From positions 62,001 to 126,000 of the forward strand of contig CAIPFE010000039.1 in NCBI GenBank assembly GCA_903864275.1: a stretch of DNA of 64,000 nt, in the 5' to 3' direction. A program made the position numbers and the translations under genes. The stretch comes from an uncultured Mucilaginibacter sp. Lineage in GTDB: Bacteria > Bacteroidota > Bacteroidia > Sphingobacteriales > Sphingobacteriaceae. Every line of letters begins with the position of its first letter. Position 1 is the stretch's first letter. Positions 42,425-51,908 of the stretch are shown one piece after another. Under the pieces are notes generated by a model. That model was not told the origin of the DNA. It saw nothing but the letters and a program-made list of their open reading frames with translations, and did no database searches.

Positions 42425-42727
42425 TTACTTATTCACCCCAGGCACCACCGCCCGCATCGGGTAATACTCGTAGGTGTTTATCTTACTTGCAGGGTCATTG
42501 GTTATAATGGCCAGCACTTGTGCTTCGTCATCCACCTCAATCACTCCCAGGCCGTAAACGCCTTTGGGATCCATTACGGGGCCATAAACTATTACCATTC
42601 CTCTATCCATCAGATCTTTAAAATAAGCAACATGCTGCATCATTATTGCCCTTTCTTCAACCGTCATGTCCTGCGCGAAAGTTGAGCGGCAGGGTATAAG
42701 TTTTAGTGCGAAATGCTTTTTATCCAT
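42425..42727 (-). CDS. YciI-family protein
   Basis: The 100-residue protein has the YCII alpha/beta fold: KKHFALKLIPCRSTFAQD at the start, then AYFKDLMDRGMVIVYGPVMD and GVIEVDDEAQVLAIITNDPA. The family is metabolic, often of unknown reaction, with a His-Asp pair in some members. ATG 42727 was chosen because it lies just past the stop of the upstream gene; an ATG at 42757 would overlap it. Probably co-transcribed with the NAD-binding gene. Confidence 0.87.
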   Translation of the reverse strand: MDKKHFALKLIPCRSTFAQDMTVEERAIMMQHVAYFKDLMDRGMVIVYGPVMDPKGVYGLGVIEVDDEAQVLAIITNDPASKINTYEYYPMRAVVPGVNK

Positions 42728-42740
42728 GGTTTTATCTTTA

Positions 42741-43424
42741 TTATTCTTCCGTGCCATTTGCAAGAGCTACAATATCCTCGACTTCCAAAACCTGCTTTTC
42801 ATATCCAAACCTGGCGACATTTATCATAGCCTGCCCCAGTTCGGCTAAGGTGCTTACCCCGCCGGGGAAAAGTAACCGGAGTAAAGGGTACATCCAACTC
42901 ATATATTTATAATAAGGATTGGTGTTTTTTAGCCCTTTGGTTGGGTGCATATAGCCTGGCCTGAAAGCGAATACCCGCTTAAATGGCAGTTTCATCAAAT
43001 CATTTTCCGTTTTCCCTTTTACCCGCGCCCACATTGACCTGCCTTTTTCGGTGCTGTCGGTTCCCCCGCCTGAAACATAACAGAAGGTCATATCGGGGTT
43101 TAGTTTGCTGAGGGGCGTTGCTACATTTAATGTTAAGGTATAGGTAAGTTTATAGTATTCCGGCTCTTTCATCCCAACCGAGGAAACGCCCAAACAAAAA
43201 AAGCAGGCATTATACCCCTTCAGCTGATCTTCGATAACTGAAATATCGAAAAAATCCTGGTGAATGATCTCTTTAAGTTTGGGATCGGTTACCCCGCCAG
43301 GTTTGCGATTAATAACTAACACTGCTTCAACATCAGGGTGCAGCAGGCATTCGTGCAGCACGCCTTCGCCAACCATACCGGTTGCCCCGGTTATAATGGC
43401 TTTTATCTTCGGGTATTCGCTCAT
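42741..43424 (-). CDS. NAD(P)-binding epimerase/SDR-like protein
   Basis: The 227-residue protein is of the atypical short-chain dehydrogenase type. The N-terminal ITGATGMVGEGVLHECLLHP gives the G-x-x-G-x-x-G dinucleotide fold. Later ACFFCLGVSSVG and FCYVSGGGTDST supply the strand ends, and VFAFRPGYMHPTKGLKNT is a conserved region of HTATIP2/YbjT-like proteins. The typical YxxxK dyad is not evident, so it may bind rather than reduce. It is followed by yciI-like in the same direction. Confidence 0.87.
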   Translation of the reverse strand: MSEYPKIKAIITGATGMVGEGVLHECLLHPDVEAVLVINRKPGGVTDPKLKEIIHQDFFDISVIEDQLKGYNACFFCLGVSSVGMKEPEYYKLTYTLTLNVATPLSKLNPDMTFCYVSGGGTDSTEKGRSMWARVKGKTENDLMKLPFKRVFAFRPGYMHPTKGLKNTNPYYKYMSWMYPLLRLLFPGGVSTLAELGQAMINVARFGYEKQVLEVEDIVALANGTEE

Positions 43425-43442
43425 TTTATTTTCTGTAAAAAT

Positions 43443-43478
43443 ACATAGCGATATGGATTTTAACCCGTATCGCTATGT
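43443..43478. repeat. Palindromic repeat ACATAGCGATATGG / CCGTATCGCTATGT
   Basis: Fourteen-base arms with one mismatch flank an 8-base AT-rich centre in the 88-base gap between two minus-strand genes. The core matches the GCGATGGGTTT family (14283, 26311) with drift. Confidence 0.7.
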
Positions 43479-43512
43479 AAGTTTACAAAAAATAATGAAA
43501 AGCTAAAAACTA

Positions 43513-44283
43513 TTATTTGCCCAGCGAGAAGCTGTAGCCAATTGATGCAGTAGCCGCTCCTGTATTGTTTTTCCCGTCGGCAGCCACATTTTGTATGTTC
43601 AGGAACCCATAATTGCCACCGCCTTCGATAAAAATACTGCTCTTTTTGAATTTATATGCAAGGCCTATGTTGCCTTCTATCCCGAAGTTTACTTTATTCA
43701 GCTGGCTTTTAATATCCTGCGTATTGTCAAATGATTGTGCGCCGCCGGGTAAAGGCTGGGTGCCCGCCGGATCGGTATAAAAATCGCTTGAGCCGGTGGT
43801 TACCTGTTTTGCATAGATCAAATAACCCAAAAACGGGCCTGCATCTACATAGAACCTTAAGGGGGAATTTTTAAAATTCCATCCAAATTTTGCCAGTACG
43901 GGCAGCATCAGGTAGTTTAATTTTGCTGTGCTGTTGTAAAAGGCATACAGGTATTGCGGCGATTGTCCCGGCGGAAACTCCTGGGCCACTTGCGCCGGCG
44001 TAGCAAACGCCTGTAGCCCGTCCTTTTTACCGCCTTGGGCCGAATATTCCAGCATTGGTTCTATTGAAAATAAACTGGAGATTTTGAATTCAGCAAATAT
44101 GCCGGCATCCAGGCCCGATCTTGAGCTGTAGCCGGTATTTAAGGGAGTTTGGCTGCCGCCCCCCGCCGTTAAATTGGGAATACTAATACCGCCCCGGACA
44201 CCTAACGCAACATCCTGGGCGTTTGCTTTAAAAAATAAAAGTGTAAGAATTGAAAATAAGGAGTAAAAGATAAATTTTTTCAT
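43513..44283 (-). CDS. Outer-membrane beta-barrel protein (PorT/OMP_b-brl type)
   Basis: A 256-residue exported protein with a signal peptide (MKKFIFYSLFSILTLLFFKANA, then QD). The mature part begins ALGVRGGISIPNLTAGGG and proceeds as beta-strand repeats such as KISSLFSIEPMLEYS and FGIEGNIGLAYKFK, ending in TASIGYSFSLGK with terminal aromatic pattern. This is the common porin-like family of Bacteroidota, function unspecified. A TACATTTG element lies about 54 bases upstream of the start. Confidence 0.85.
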   Translation of the reverse strand: MKKFIFYSLFSILTLLFFKANAQDVALGVRGGISIPNLTAGGGSQTPLNTGYSSRSGLDAGIFAEFKISSLFSIEPMLEYSAQGGKKDGLQAFATPAQVAQEFPPGQSPQYLYAFYNSTAKLNYLMLPVLAKFGWNFKNSPLRFYVDAGPFLGYLIYAKQVTTGSSDFYTDPAGTQPLPGGAQSFDNTQDIKSQLNKVNFGIEGNIGLAYKFKKSSIFIEGGGNYGFLNIQNVAADGKNNTGAATASIGYSFSLGK

Positions 44284-44336
44284 GGTTTTAATAATTGATG
44301 GGTGAAACTAAAAGCACTAAAAAAACAGAATTCCAG

Positions 44337-44344
44337 CAAATGTA
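44337..44344 (-). promoter_or_regulatory. Likely -7 promoter element (TACATTTG) for the beta-barrel gene
   Basis: On the minus strand TACATTTG fits TAnnTTTG and lies 54 bases before the ATG. A TTTG with a 25-base spacer is seen upstream, a little far from the expected -33 position. Confidence 0.5.
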
Positions 44345-44454
44345 TTTTTTAATTAACATTAACGTTGCGCAAATTTAATTTTAAATCGGATTGCGGTGCA
44401 CCGATACGCAAATATTACAAAGTAATGAAAGTTTAGTTAAACGTTTAAACCCAA

Positions 44455-46182
44455 TTACAAGCTGCTTCTCATTCCTGTTTTAAAAAGGGAATTCACAGTA
44501 ACTGATAGCCTGCCTGTCGGCTTCAATTGCCCTGAAATAATTTTTACCGCCGAGCGCTGCAAATCATCTGTCATTTGGTAGCAGGCCAGCAGTGCCCCGC
44601 TTCTTTCAATACCGCGCAATCCGGCTATGGTGTAGGCATTTGCAAAAACGCTTGTTACTGTATTCCGGTGTTGTTCGAGTTCGGTGATAAATAATTTTAC
44701 ATCGCTGCTGTAATCCAGTTCTCTTGCCGGCCGTGTGCGCATGTCGTTTATACTGATATAAACCTGTTCATATTGTTTCAGGGTTAGCAGTAATATCTTT
44801 AATTCGTTAGCGGACATGTTTTTGCCAACCACAAAGATGTCGCTATAAATATACCATTTACTTAATTCCTGCTGAAAAACGGTTTGCTGATCAACTCCTA
44901 TGCTGATAATAGCGGTTTTCCGGAAGGGCTCTAATTGTAACGACGAGACGTTGCCTTTTAAGAGCGTTACGGCAGCATCGCTTAATTGCTGAGCGAGTGC
45001 CTTTGCGGCAGGCCGGTTTAGGTCTTCAGTTAAATGTTCCGTTGAACTTTCGTGGTAATGGTTTAAGCCCGCCCAATATTTTGCGGCCAAAACTTTTTTT
45101 ACACGAGCTTCAAATTCGTCTTTAGATATTTCACCCTTGCGGACAGCTTTACGGATCATTTTTATCGCCCGGTCCGAGTTTTCAGAAAGCTCTAAAATAT
45201 CATTACCTGCTAAAAATGCTTTAACGTCTGCTTCGCCGTCGGGAAAATATTTTACAACGGCTTTCATTTCCATAGCATCAGACACCACCAGGCCCTTAAA
45301 TCCCAGCGAATCTTTTAAAACACCGGTCACTATCGGCCTTGATAAGGTGGATGGCAGGTCTTTGGTATTATCCAAGGCTGGTATATCCATGTGGGCAATC
45401 ATTACCCCACTAATGCCGGCCTTTATTGCTTGCCTGAAAGGATATTCCTCAAGTGAATCTAACCTTTGGCGGGTAAAGGGTAGTAAAGGCAGGTCGAAGT
45501 GCGAGTCGACATTGGTATCACCATGTCCGGGAAAATGTTTAACAGTTGTTAAAAGGCCCTCTTCCTGCATACCCTTCAAATAGGCAATTCCCTTAGCAGC
45601 AACGTTAAATTTATTGTCGCCGAATGACCTGTAGCCGATCACCGGGTTATCCGGGTTGTTGTTGATATCCATGTCGGGGGCCAGGTTCATTTGCATCCCC
45701 AGGCGTTTAAAATCATAGGCCACCTGCTGGCCCATCTTATAGATGAGCGAATTATCCTGAACAGCGCCCAGCGTCATCTGGAAGGGGTAAGATATAGTTG
45801 AATCCAGCCGCATACCTACCCCCCATTCGCCATCCATAGCGATGATCAAAGGTACCTTAACCAATTTTTGATAACGGTTGATCAAACCAGCCTGTCTTAC
45901 CGGGCCTCCCTGGAAAAACACAAGCCCGCCAACCTGCTCATCACTGATCACTTTAGCAACCGAATCCTCATAAGCCTGCCCCTTATCCGTATTTGCACGT
46001 ATGAAAAAAAGCTGTGCTATTTTTTTCTTGCGGTTCATCTTCCTGAAAACAGAATCAACCCAATGGTTTTGATGATCCAATGATTGAATGAAACTCCCTT
46101 TTTGCCCGGAAACACTAATTGCGATAAGGCTTAATGCGACAATTGCAAACGCATATTTAAAGCGCCGTTTAAGTATATCCAT
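44455..46182 (-). CDS. GH3-family beta-N-acetylhexosaminidase-like protein (NagZ type)
   Basis: A 575-residue exported protein with an N-terminal hydrophobic segment (FAIVALSLIAISVSG). The GH3 barrel has the NagZ-type signature KHFPGHGDTNVDSHFDLPLL, whose His/Asp form the general acid pair. The nucleophile Asp is in GLVVSDAMEMKAV. Residues from about 390 make the C-terminal alpha/beta domain. It probably removes GlcNAc from peptidoglycan fragments or glycans. It lacks the beta-lactamase-like extension of some Bacteroidota relatives. Confidence 0.92.
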   Translation of the reverse strand: MDILKRRFKYAFAIVALSLIAISVSGQKGSFIQSLDHQNHWVDSVFRKMNRKKKIAQLFFIRANTDKGQAYEDSVAKVISDEQVGGLVFFQGGPVRQAGLINRYQKLVKVPLIIAMDGEWGVGMRLDSTISYPFQMTLGAVQDNSLIYKMGQQVAYDFKRLGMQMNLAPDMDINNNPDNPVIGYRSFGDNKFNVAAKGIAYLKGMQEEGLLTTVKHFPGHGDTNVDSHFDLPLLPFTRQRLDSLEEYPFRQAIKAGISGVMIAHMDIPALDNTKDLPSTLSRPIVTGVLKDSLGFKGLVVSDAMEMKAVVKYFPDGEADVKAFLAGNDILELSENSDRAIKMIRKAVRKGEISKDEFEARVKKVLAAKYWAGLNHYHESSTEHLTEDLNRPAAKALAQQLSDAAVTLLKGNVSSLQLEPFRKTAIISIGVDQQTVFQQELSKWYIYSDIFVVGKNMSANELKILLLTLKQYEQVYISINDMRTRPARELDYSSDVKLFITELEQHRNTVTSVFANAYTIAGLRGIERSGALLACYQMTDDLQRSAVKIISGQLKPTGRLSVTVNSLFKTGMRSSL

Positions 46183-46186
46183 AGCC

Positions 46187-46194
46187 CAAATGTA
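46187..46194 (-). promoter_or_regulatory. Possible -7 promoter element (TACATTTG) touching the GH3 start codon
   Basis: On the minus strand TACATTTG fits TAnnTTTG and ends 4 bases before the ATG at 46182. If functional it would give a leaderless message; an alternative promoter may lie further up. Confidence 0.3.
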
Positions 46195-46321
46195 GCTTAA
46201 ATCTGATTTTTATGGCACGTTTTTTATTTCGATTTTTTTCGGAATGACGGTAAAAATTTAATCCGGAATAAACCTTTGGTTTAATTTTTACTCTATGAGA
46301 TATATAAAAACAATTTATGTT

Positions 46322-46984
46322 ATGAAAAAAATTCTCTTTTTAGCTATATGCGGCCTGCTGGTTGCAGGTTCGGTAAGCGCACAAAATTATTATGGGCCCC
46401 GTCGGGTAAGGCGTGCGCCGGCGCGCGATCAGTATGATGATTTCTATAAAGTGAGGGTAGGCGTAACCGGCGGTTTAGATATTGCCAATACCGTAAGCGC
46501 CTATAATACTAACTTTAGTACCGGCGCCATAACCGGCTACAACCTTGGGCTCACCCTGGATATCCCGCTGGTGTATCCGCTATCGTTTGCACCCGAACTT
46601 CTGTATTCGCAAAAGGGTTATGCAGCAGTAACAGCAGATGGTAACTTTACCCAACATGCCAACTATATCGATGTTCCGCTGCTTGCGAAATTTCGCCTGT
46701 CACCAACCTTTAATTTCTTAGTCGGCCCACAGGTTTCTTTTCCTGTGTCAACTACCAATACCTATGATAACGGGTTTGTAGTAACCAACGAACATTTTTA
46801 CAATACTTACGGAAATGGGACGATACTCGACGGCGTTTTAGGCGTAAGCTTCGACTTAAGCCGCGATGTTGAATTGCGTGCAAGGTACACCATCGATCTT
46901 GAACAAAATGTCCAGAATGCCTCGTACGGTGGCGACTACCGCAACCAGGTTTGGCAAATTGGTTTAGGGTTTAAGTTCAGGTAA
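46322..46984 (+). CDS. Outer-membrane beta-barrel (porin-family) protein
   Basis: The protein begins with a signal peptide (MKKILFLAICGLLVAGSVSA, then QNYYG). The mature part holds the OMP_b-brl fold: VRVGVTGGLDIAN, GYNLGLTLDIPLVYPLSFAP and FNFLVGPQVSFP, ending WQIGLGFKFR with a C-terminal aromatic-basic end. ATG 46322 was chosen because it opens the signal peptide; an ATG at 46295 would prefix nine non-signal residues. Divergent from the GH3 gene. Confidence 0.85.
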   Translation: MKKILFLAICGLLVAGSVSAQNYYGPRRVRRAPARDQYDDFYKVRVGVTGGLDIANTVSAYNTNFSTGAITGYNLGLTLDIPLVYPLSFAPELLYSQKGYAAVTADGNFTQHANYIDVPLLAKFRLSPTFNFLVGPQVSFPVSTTNTYDNGFVVTNEHFYNTYGNGTILDGVLGVSFDLSRDVELRARYTIDLEQNVQNASYGGDYRNQVWQIGLGFKFR

Positions 46985-46991
46985 TTTATCA

Positions 46992-47094
46992 AAAGAACCA
47001 AGAGCCAAGAATCAAGAGCCAAGGTGTTTTGCTGAAATATTTCGGTGCCCTTTACGTTTCATTTTGATTCCTTGCTCTTGGCTCTTGGTTCTTT
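46992..47094. repeat. Perfect 18-base inverted repeat between convergent genes
   Basis: AAAGAACCAAGAGCCAAG (46992-47009) faces CTTGGCTCTTGGTTCTTT (47077-47094) across 67 bases. Extra AATCAAGAGCCAAGG and TTGCTCTTG partial copies lie inside. The right arm overlaps the TAA stop of the glycosyltransferase. It may terminate both transcripts, but the text-like, repetitive arms suggest a dispersed repeat. Confidence 0.85.
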
Positions 47095-48055
47095 ACTCAA
47101 GCTTTTTAAATGCGGATTTAACCCAACTCTTAATCTTTCTACCTAATGAATTCGCTTTGCGTCTTCTTTTATCAAGATTAAAATCACGATTGATGATGGA
47201 CAGATCAGCCTGCTTCTCAGGCACGAAAAAAAACGGATGAATTATTTCACCGATCTCTGCCAAAGGGATATTGGCATATACATTATTTTCATTCAGCGTA
47301 TTGGTGGCGTTAGCACTGAATCCAATATTCGAGATCAGGTTTACATTGGGTATGATGACCAGGCCGTTATTAAAGAAATTTGCGAAATCAAGCGGGTATG
47401 CCCAGGAATTGATCTTACCCGCTTTTACATCGTTGAAGATATTAACCCAGGATTCAACTACCAGGTCATCATCATAAATATTTTTCATTTGTTTGGTAAT
47501 TCCCACACTATCATATTTTCCAAGACTTAAATCATAATCATCCCAAACCCGTCTCCAACTTGCCCAGCCCCAAACATGCGTCCTGTTTGAAAAATAATAG
47601 CTGCTTTCCCCCCACTTTTTGCCGAATTGTAAATTGCACCCTGTGATGTGCCTTACACGGGTATCATGCCGGTATTTTTCTAAAAGTGTATCGCAAAATT
47701 TAAAAAAACTATTAGCGGGTAAGCAATCATCCTCCAATATTATGCCTTCTTCCTCGTGGCTAAAAAACCAGCTTATCGCAGCGGACACGCCATTTTTGCA
47801 ACCTTTGTTCTCATCCCTAAAAAGCGTTTTTACTTCGCAATCCCAATCAATTTTAGCACCAATTTCCCTTGTTTCTTCACATAATAATGCATCGCCCGGA
47901 ACGCCCGGCCGGGGGCCGTCAGCGGCAAGATATAATCGTTTTGGTTTAGCGGCCCTTATCGCTTCAAATACTTTCTGAGTAGTACCAGGCCTGTTAAATA
48001 TAACAAACAATACGGCTGATCTGGTTTCGTAAAGCTCTTTGTTAAGATGGGGCAT
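47093..48055 (-). CDS. Glycosyltransferase (GT-A, nucleotide-sugar type)
   Basis: A 320-residue GT-A fold enzyme. AVLFVIFNRPGTTQKVFEAI and RLYLAADGPRP give the N-terminal strands, and GIILEDDCLPANSFFKFC (about residues 107-124) has the DDC metal/nucleotide region. FSNRTHVWGWASWRRVW is a conserved block of this family. Fittingly, it closes a minus-strand operon for a surface glycan. The acceptor and donor are unknown. Its stop lies inside an 18-base inverted repeat. Confidence 0.87.
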   Translation of the reverse strand: MPHLNKELYETRSAVLFVIFNRPGTTQKVFEAIRAAKPKRLYLAADGPRPGVPGDALLCEETREIGAKIDWDCEVKTLFRDENKGCKNGVSAAISWFFSHEEEGIILEDDCLPANSFFKFCDTLLEKYRHDTRVRHITGCNLQFGKKWGESSYYFSNRTHVWGWASWRRVWDDYDLSLGKYDSVGITKQMKNIYDDDLVVESWVNIFNDVKAGKINSWAYPLDFANFFNNGLVIIPNVNLISNIGFSANATNTLNENNVYANIPLAEIGEIIHPFFFVPEKQADLSIINRDFNLDKRRRKANSLGRKIKSWVKSAFKKLE

Positions 48056-48093
48056 TATTTACAAAGTTTATAAATCCGATACAATCAATTCAT

Positions 48094-49110
48094 TTAAGCA
48101 CTAACTTTTACAAATATCTTTTTTATATCCTCTATAAATTTTTCTTCTTCGTGGTAAAGCGTTTCCCTGTAGGGCTTAAAATCATCAATTAGCTCTTCAT
48201 AATCAGTTAAGCAATCCATTATTCGTTCAATAATATTGGGTACCTGGTCTTTACTTTTCTCAAAACGGTATTTTTCGGGGATAGGCATATCCTCCTCATA
48301 AGCCGCAGAGCCTGTTTTGCCAATAATCATGCAGCAACGCATAATACACGATTCGCGCGGCATCCTTTCTTTACCGGGATGATAACCAAAATCAACATAC
48401 AATTTAGCCCGGTTCATCCAATCAGCTACTTGCTGGGGTGTCATATCTATTAATGGAACCCAGGTTAATTTGGCTGTCCGGCTTTTTATTTCCTCTAAAA
48501 AATCATCGTTTTTTCGCGGGTTATAAATAATTATATTTTCTTTTTCGGCTTTTACTTTGGCAAATTCAAAAAAAGTGCTGTTCATATAATCAGATATCTG
48601 GCCAATAGGCTCAATACCATTTTCTCTTAGATGAACCATTGAGTAGTAAGAATGGCCAATACTTATTACTCCTAATTGCTTCAGCCTATCAAATGAAGGT
48701 TTTTTATTTGCCCATAGGGGTCGCCGCAAATTTAGAAATCGTTTGGCGTTGTCAGAATTAATACCAGCTTTCTGTGTCTTATAATAATTAACAACGCTTA
48801 GCCACCAAATTACTTTCCTGATTAAATTAAATTTCGTTTTAAAAATTGGGAACAAATAAGTTTCGGGCATAATGATTACATGCTGGCGCTTATTTTCGAT
48901 TTGGGCCATATAAGGTACCTGGTATTTTTTGTAGCTTTCATGTACAATACCATTACTATCGGGAGTTGAGTAATAAAACATAAAGGCATTAAAGCCCAGT
49001 TTGTTGAGGTGGTACCCCAATTGATGCAATGCCTCCGGCCCGCCTGTGGCATTGCCTGCAGGGCAAAATATATAGATTTTAGTACCTGGCTGGCAGTTAA
49101 TTGCTTGCAT
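48094..49110 (-). CDS. Glycosyltransferase-like protein (GT-B)
   Basis: The 338-residue protein starts like a GT-B enzyme: KIYIFCPAGNATGGPEALHQ (N-terminal strand plus glycine motif), then IIMPETYLFP. Its second half has IIYNPRKN and AKLYVDFGYHPGKERMPRES, which resembles the C-terminal donor-binding domain of family 4-type enzymes. The catalytic EX7E is not convincing, so activity is uncertain. ATG 49110 preferred over a TTG at 49125. It lies between two other transferase genes with gaps of 32 and 38 bases. Confidence 0.75.
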   Translation of the reverse strand: MQAINCQPGTKIYIFCPAGNATGGPEALHQLGYHLNKLGFNAFMFYYSTPDSNGIVHESYKKYQVPYMAQIENKRQHVIIMPETYLFPIFKTKFNLIRKVIWWLSVVNYYKTQKAGINSDNAKRFLNLRRPLWANKKPSFDRLKQLGVISIGHSYYSMVHLRENGIEPIGQISDYMNSTFFEFAKVKAEKENIIIYNPRKNDDFLEEIKSRTAKLTWVPLIDMTPQQVADWMNRAKLYVDFGYHPGKERMPRESCIMRCCMIIGKTGSAAYEEDMPIPEKYRFEKSKDQVPNIIERIMDCLTDYEELIDDFKPYRETLYHEEEKFIEDIKKIFVKVSA

Positions 49111-49142
49111 ATAATCGTTGTGCAATCGCGAAATACCTTGAT

Positions 49143-49961
49143 TTATACTTTGCTATAGTAGCCTTTTTTGGGTTTAAAAAATTTATAATACTGCCTGGCT
49201 ACAAACAATATGAACCCGGTATTGCCTAAGAAGCTTATAATTTTATTACCCGAAATATAAAAGCGTGTAATGGTACTCCCAATAAACCTTGACCGTAGGG
49301 CCCGGTTATATTTATTGATCAGCTTTTTTTGTAATTGATAAAACCCCTTGTCGGCATTGCCATCGCTTTTATGTATCAGTTTAAAATCAACTATATAAGC
49401 GGTATAGCCTAAAATATCTGCTATAAGGCAAATATCTGTTCCATATAAATGGAACCCCTCAAGATCGGCGGACAGCGCTAAATTAGCCTCATTTTTTACC
49501 ACGATAAAATTTTCATCTACGGTCTTCGTTTGCAGCGGAAGATACTCTTCATTCAGCACATTGCCCGATCCCTGTATAAGGTGCATGGCCGTATATTTTA
49601 AATTTACACCGCCTGCATTAGCTATAATGGCCCATTTGCGATCTAAATTTTCTACTTCCCGGATCCTTTCACGCAAATCGCTTATCTGGTGCTGTTTCAA
49701 TAAAATATCCTGGTGGCACAAAATAACATATTTACCTTTTGCCTCGCGTAAAAACCTGTTGAGGCCGGCATAAGCATCGAAGCAGTTCTGTACACCGTTA
49801 TCAATATAAACGTACTCGCAAATATCTGCCGTAAACCCTGACGTCAAAAAGGATTCCCGCATTTCCTGGTATTCAGGAATGTTGGTTACCAATGTGCATA
49901 CCGAAAATTCAAATTCGAAAACTTCCTCCTTTTGAATCTTCCTGGGTTGTATCGGGTTCAT
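49143..49961 (-). CDS. Glycosyltransferase family 2-like protein
   Basis: A 272-residue GT-A type protein. FSVCTLVTNIPEYQEMRESF and EYVYIDNGVQNC give the N-terminal strand and acidic site, and AKGKYVILCHQDILLKQHQI (about residues 94-113) has the HQD motif replacing the DxD of typical members. AIIANAGGVNLKY and FHLYGTDICLIADI follow. The acceptor is unknown. It comes just after the MsbA-like flippase (33-base gap) in the operon. Confidence 0.8.
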   Translation of the reverse strand: MNPIQPRKIQKEEVFEFEFSVCTLVTNIPEYQEMRESFLTSGFTADICEYVYIDNGVQNCFDAYAGLNRFLREAKGKYVILCHQDILLKQHQISDLRERIREVENLDRKWAIIANAGGVNLKYTAMHLIQGSGNVLNEEYLPLQTKTVDENFIVVKNEANLALSADLEGFHLYGTDICLIADILGYTAYIVDFKLIHKSDGNADKGFYQLQKKLINKYNRALRSRFIGSTITRFYISGNKIISFLGNTGFILFVARQYYKFFKPKKGYYSKV

Positions 49962-49994
49962 TTCTATTGCCGCTTTGTTTAGTGGTACTGATTG

Positions 49995-51824
49995 TTATTG
50001 AAAAGTTTGCATATCTATAAGCCTCCTGTAAAGGCCGTTTTTATTTATCAGTTCATGGTGCTCTCCCTGTTCAACAATCATCCCATTCTCCAGCACGATG
50101 ATCAGGTCGGCGTTTTGAATCGTACTCAACCTGTGGGCTATAATAAGTGAGGTACGGTTTTTCATCAGGTTATTTAAAGCGTCCTGCACCAGTTTCTCCG
50201 ACTCGGTGTCCAAAGCTGATGTGGCTTCATCAAGTAGCATAATCGGTGGATTGTTCAACACAGCCCTGGCAATACAAATACGCTGCCGTTGGCCGCCGGA
50301 TAGTTTCGTGCCGCGGTCGCCAATATTGGTTTGATAGCCTTTATCTGTTTCCAAAATAAAATTATGTGCATTGGCGATACGTGCCGCAACTTCAACATCC
50401 TGCATGGTCGCATCTGTTTTTCCGAAGGCTATATTGTTAAAAATAGAATCATTAAAAAGGATAGATTCCTGGTTCACAATGCCCATCAGCGCCCGGAGGG
50501 AATCCATCTTAATTTTTTGGATATTTTTCCCATCCACCAAAATCTCGCCCGATTGAGGCTCAATAAACCGGGGGATCAGGTCCATAAGGGTTGACTTACC
50601 GCCGCCGGATGGGCCAACCAATGCTACTGTTTTTCCTTTAGGCACCGTTAAGTTAATCCCCGATAAAACTTCTTTTTCCTCGTAAGAGAATGAAACATTT
50701 TTAAACTCAATACTATCATTAAACCCCGTAATTGCAACAGCATCAGGCGCATCTACAATTAAAGGCTTTTCGTCGATGAGCGCTAACACCCTTTCGCCCG
50801 CAGCGATGCCGGAATGTATGGTGCTGAAAGAATCGGATATAGCCTTTGCTGGCCGCATTACTTGCGAAAATATGGCTATATAGCTAATAAAGCTTGCTGC
50901 CCCAAGTACGCCAGAATGTTCATTAAGTATTAAATTACCGCCATATAATAAAATACAAATTACCATCAAGACGCCTAAAAATTCGGAGACAGGCGACGCC
51001 AGTTGTTGCCGTTTTGCCATTGAGCGTGTTATTGATGAATATTTTACATTCTCTTTATCAAACCTGTTTTTTATGAACTCAGTTGCGTTAAATGCCTTAA
51101 TAATTTTAATACCCGATAAAGCTTCGTCCAGGTAACTTATCATGGTGCCGTAGGTTTGCTGCGAAGCGATAGCTTGTTGTTTCAAACGTTTTACAATACG
51201 CGATATAATAAATGCTGAAACCGGTATGATTGCTAAGGAATAGAAAGTAAGCCTGGAAGAGATATAAAATAAGGCCGCCATATACGCTATCAGTTGCAGC
51301 GGTTCCTTAAAAACCACCTGTAACGTGCCTGTCACCGAATATTGAACTACCTGCACATCTGATGCTATCTTAGATATGATATCACCTTTCCTTTCATTAC
51401 TAAAATAGCCCAGGTGAAGGTCCATTACATTATTAAAAACAGCCCGCCTGAAATTTAACAGGGTATGGACACGCAGATTTTCCATTATACGCTGTGATAA
51501 ATACCTGAAGAGGCTACCCAGGAATACAGAAGTTACAATTGTTGCGCATACAAATTCCAATGCCCCCCAAGGCCCGTAATTGTAAATGAAATAATTCATG
51601 TAATACTTAAAAAATTCAAGCGAATGAAAGATAGATGGGCGAATTGCTGAAGGGGCAACAGCCGAGGAACCTTGCTTGCTAAAAAATATTGTATTAAGCA
51701 GCGGCACTAACAACACAAGGTTTAGCGTACTGAATATCACAGTGAATATGGTTGTAATGATATACGGAATAGCAAATTTTTCAATCGGCTTTGCAAAAGA
51801 AAGTAACCTGAAATAAGTTTTCAT
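49995..51824 (-). CDS. MsbA-like ABC exporter (lipid/glycolipid flippase)
   Basis: A 609-residue half-transporter. Six membrane helices lie in the first about 330 residues. The ATPase follows with Walker A GPSGGGKSTLMDL (about 400-412), Q-loop NQESILF, signature LSGGQRQRICIARA and Walker B IMLLDEATSALD. It fits the MsbA/lipid-A-exporter family, and its place within the glycosyltransferase run suggests export of a lipid-linked oligosaccharide or lipid A core. The substrate is inferred from context. Confidence 0.9.
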   Translation of the reverse strand: MKTYFRLLSFAKPIEKFAIPYIITTIFTVIFSTLNLVLLVPLLNTIFFSKQGSSAVAPSAIRPSIFHSLEFFKYYMNYFIYNYGPWGALEFVCATIVTSVFLGSLFRYLSQRIMENLRVHTLLNFRRAVFNNVMDLHLGYFSNERKGDIISKIASDVQVVQYSVTGTLQVVFKEPLQLIAYMAALFYISSRLTFYSLAIIPVSAFIISRIVKRLKQQAIASQQTYGTMISYLDEALSGIKIIKAFNATEFIKNRFDKENVKYSSITRSMAKRQQLASPVSEFLGVLMVICILLYGGNLILNEHSGVLGAASFISYIAIFSQVMRPAKAISDSFSTIHSGIAAGERVLALIDEKPLIVDAPDAVAITGFNDSIEFKNVSFSYEEKEVLSGINLTVPKGKTVALVGPSGGGKSTLMDLIPRFIEPQSGEILVDGKNIQKIKMDSLRALMGIVNQESILFNDSIFNNIAFGKTDATMQDVEVAARIANAHNFILETDKGYQTNIGDRGTKLSGGQRQRICIARAVLNNPPIMLLDEATSALDTESEKLVQDALNNLMKNRTSLIIAHRLSTIQNADLIIVLENGMIVEQGEHHELINKNGLYRRLIDMQTFQ

Positions 51825-51908
51825 TTTGGGTCAAAATTACTTTTTATTTTCAATTTAGCTTAATACTGCTTTTGGGGATTTACAGGTATGCTTAATTTAC
51901 AACTCCAT

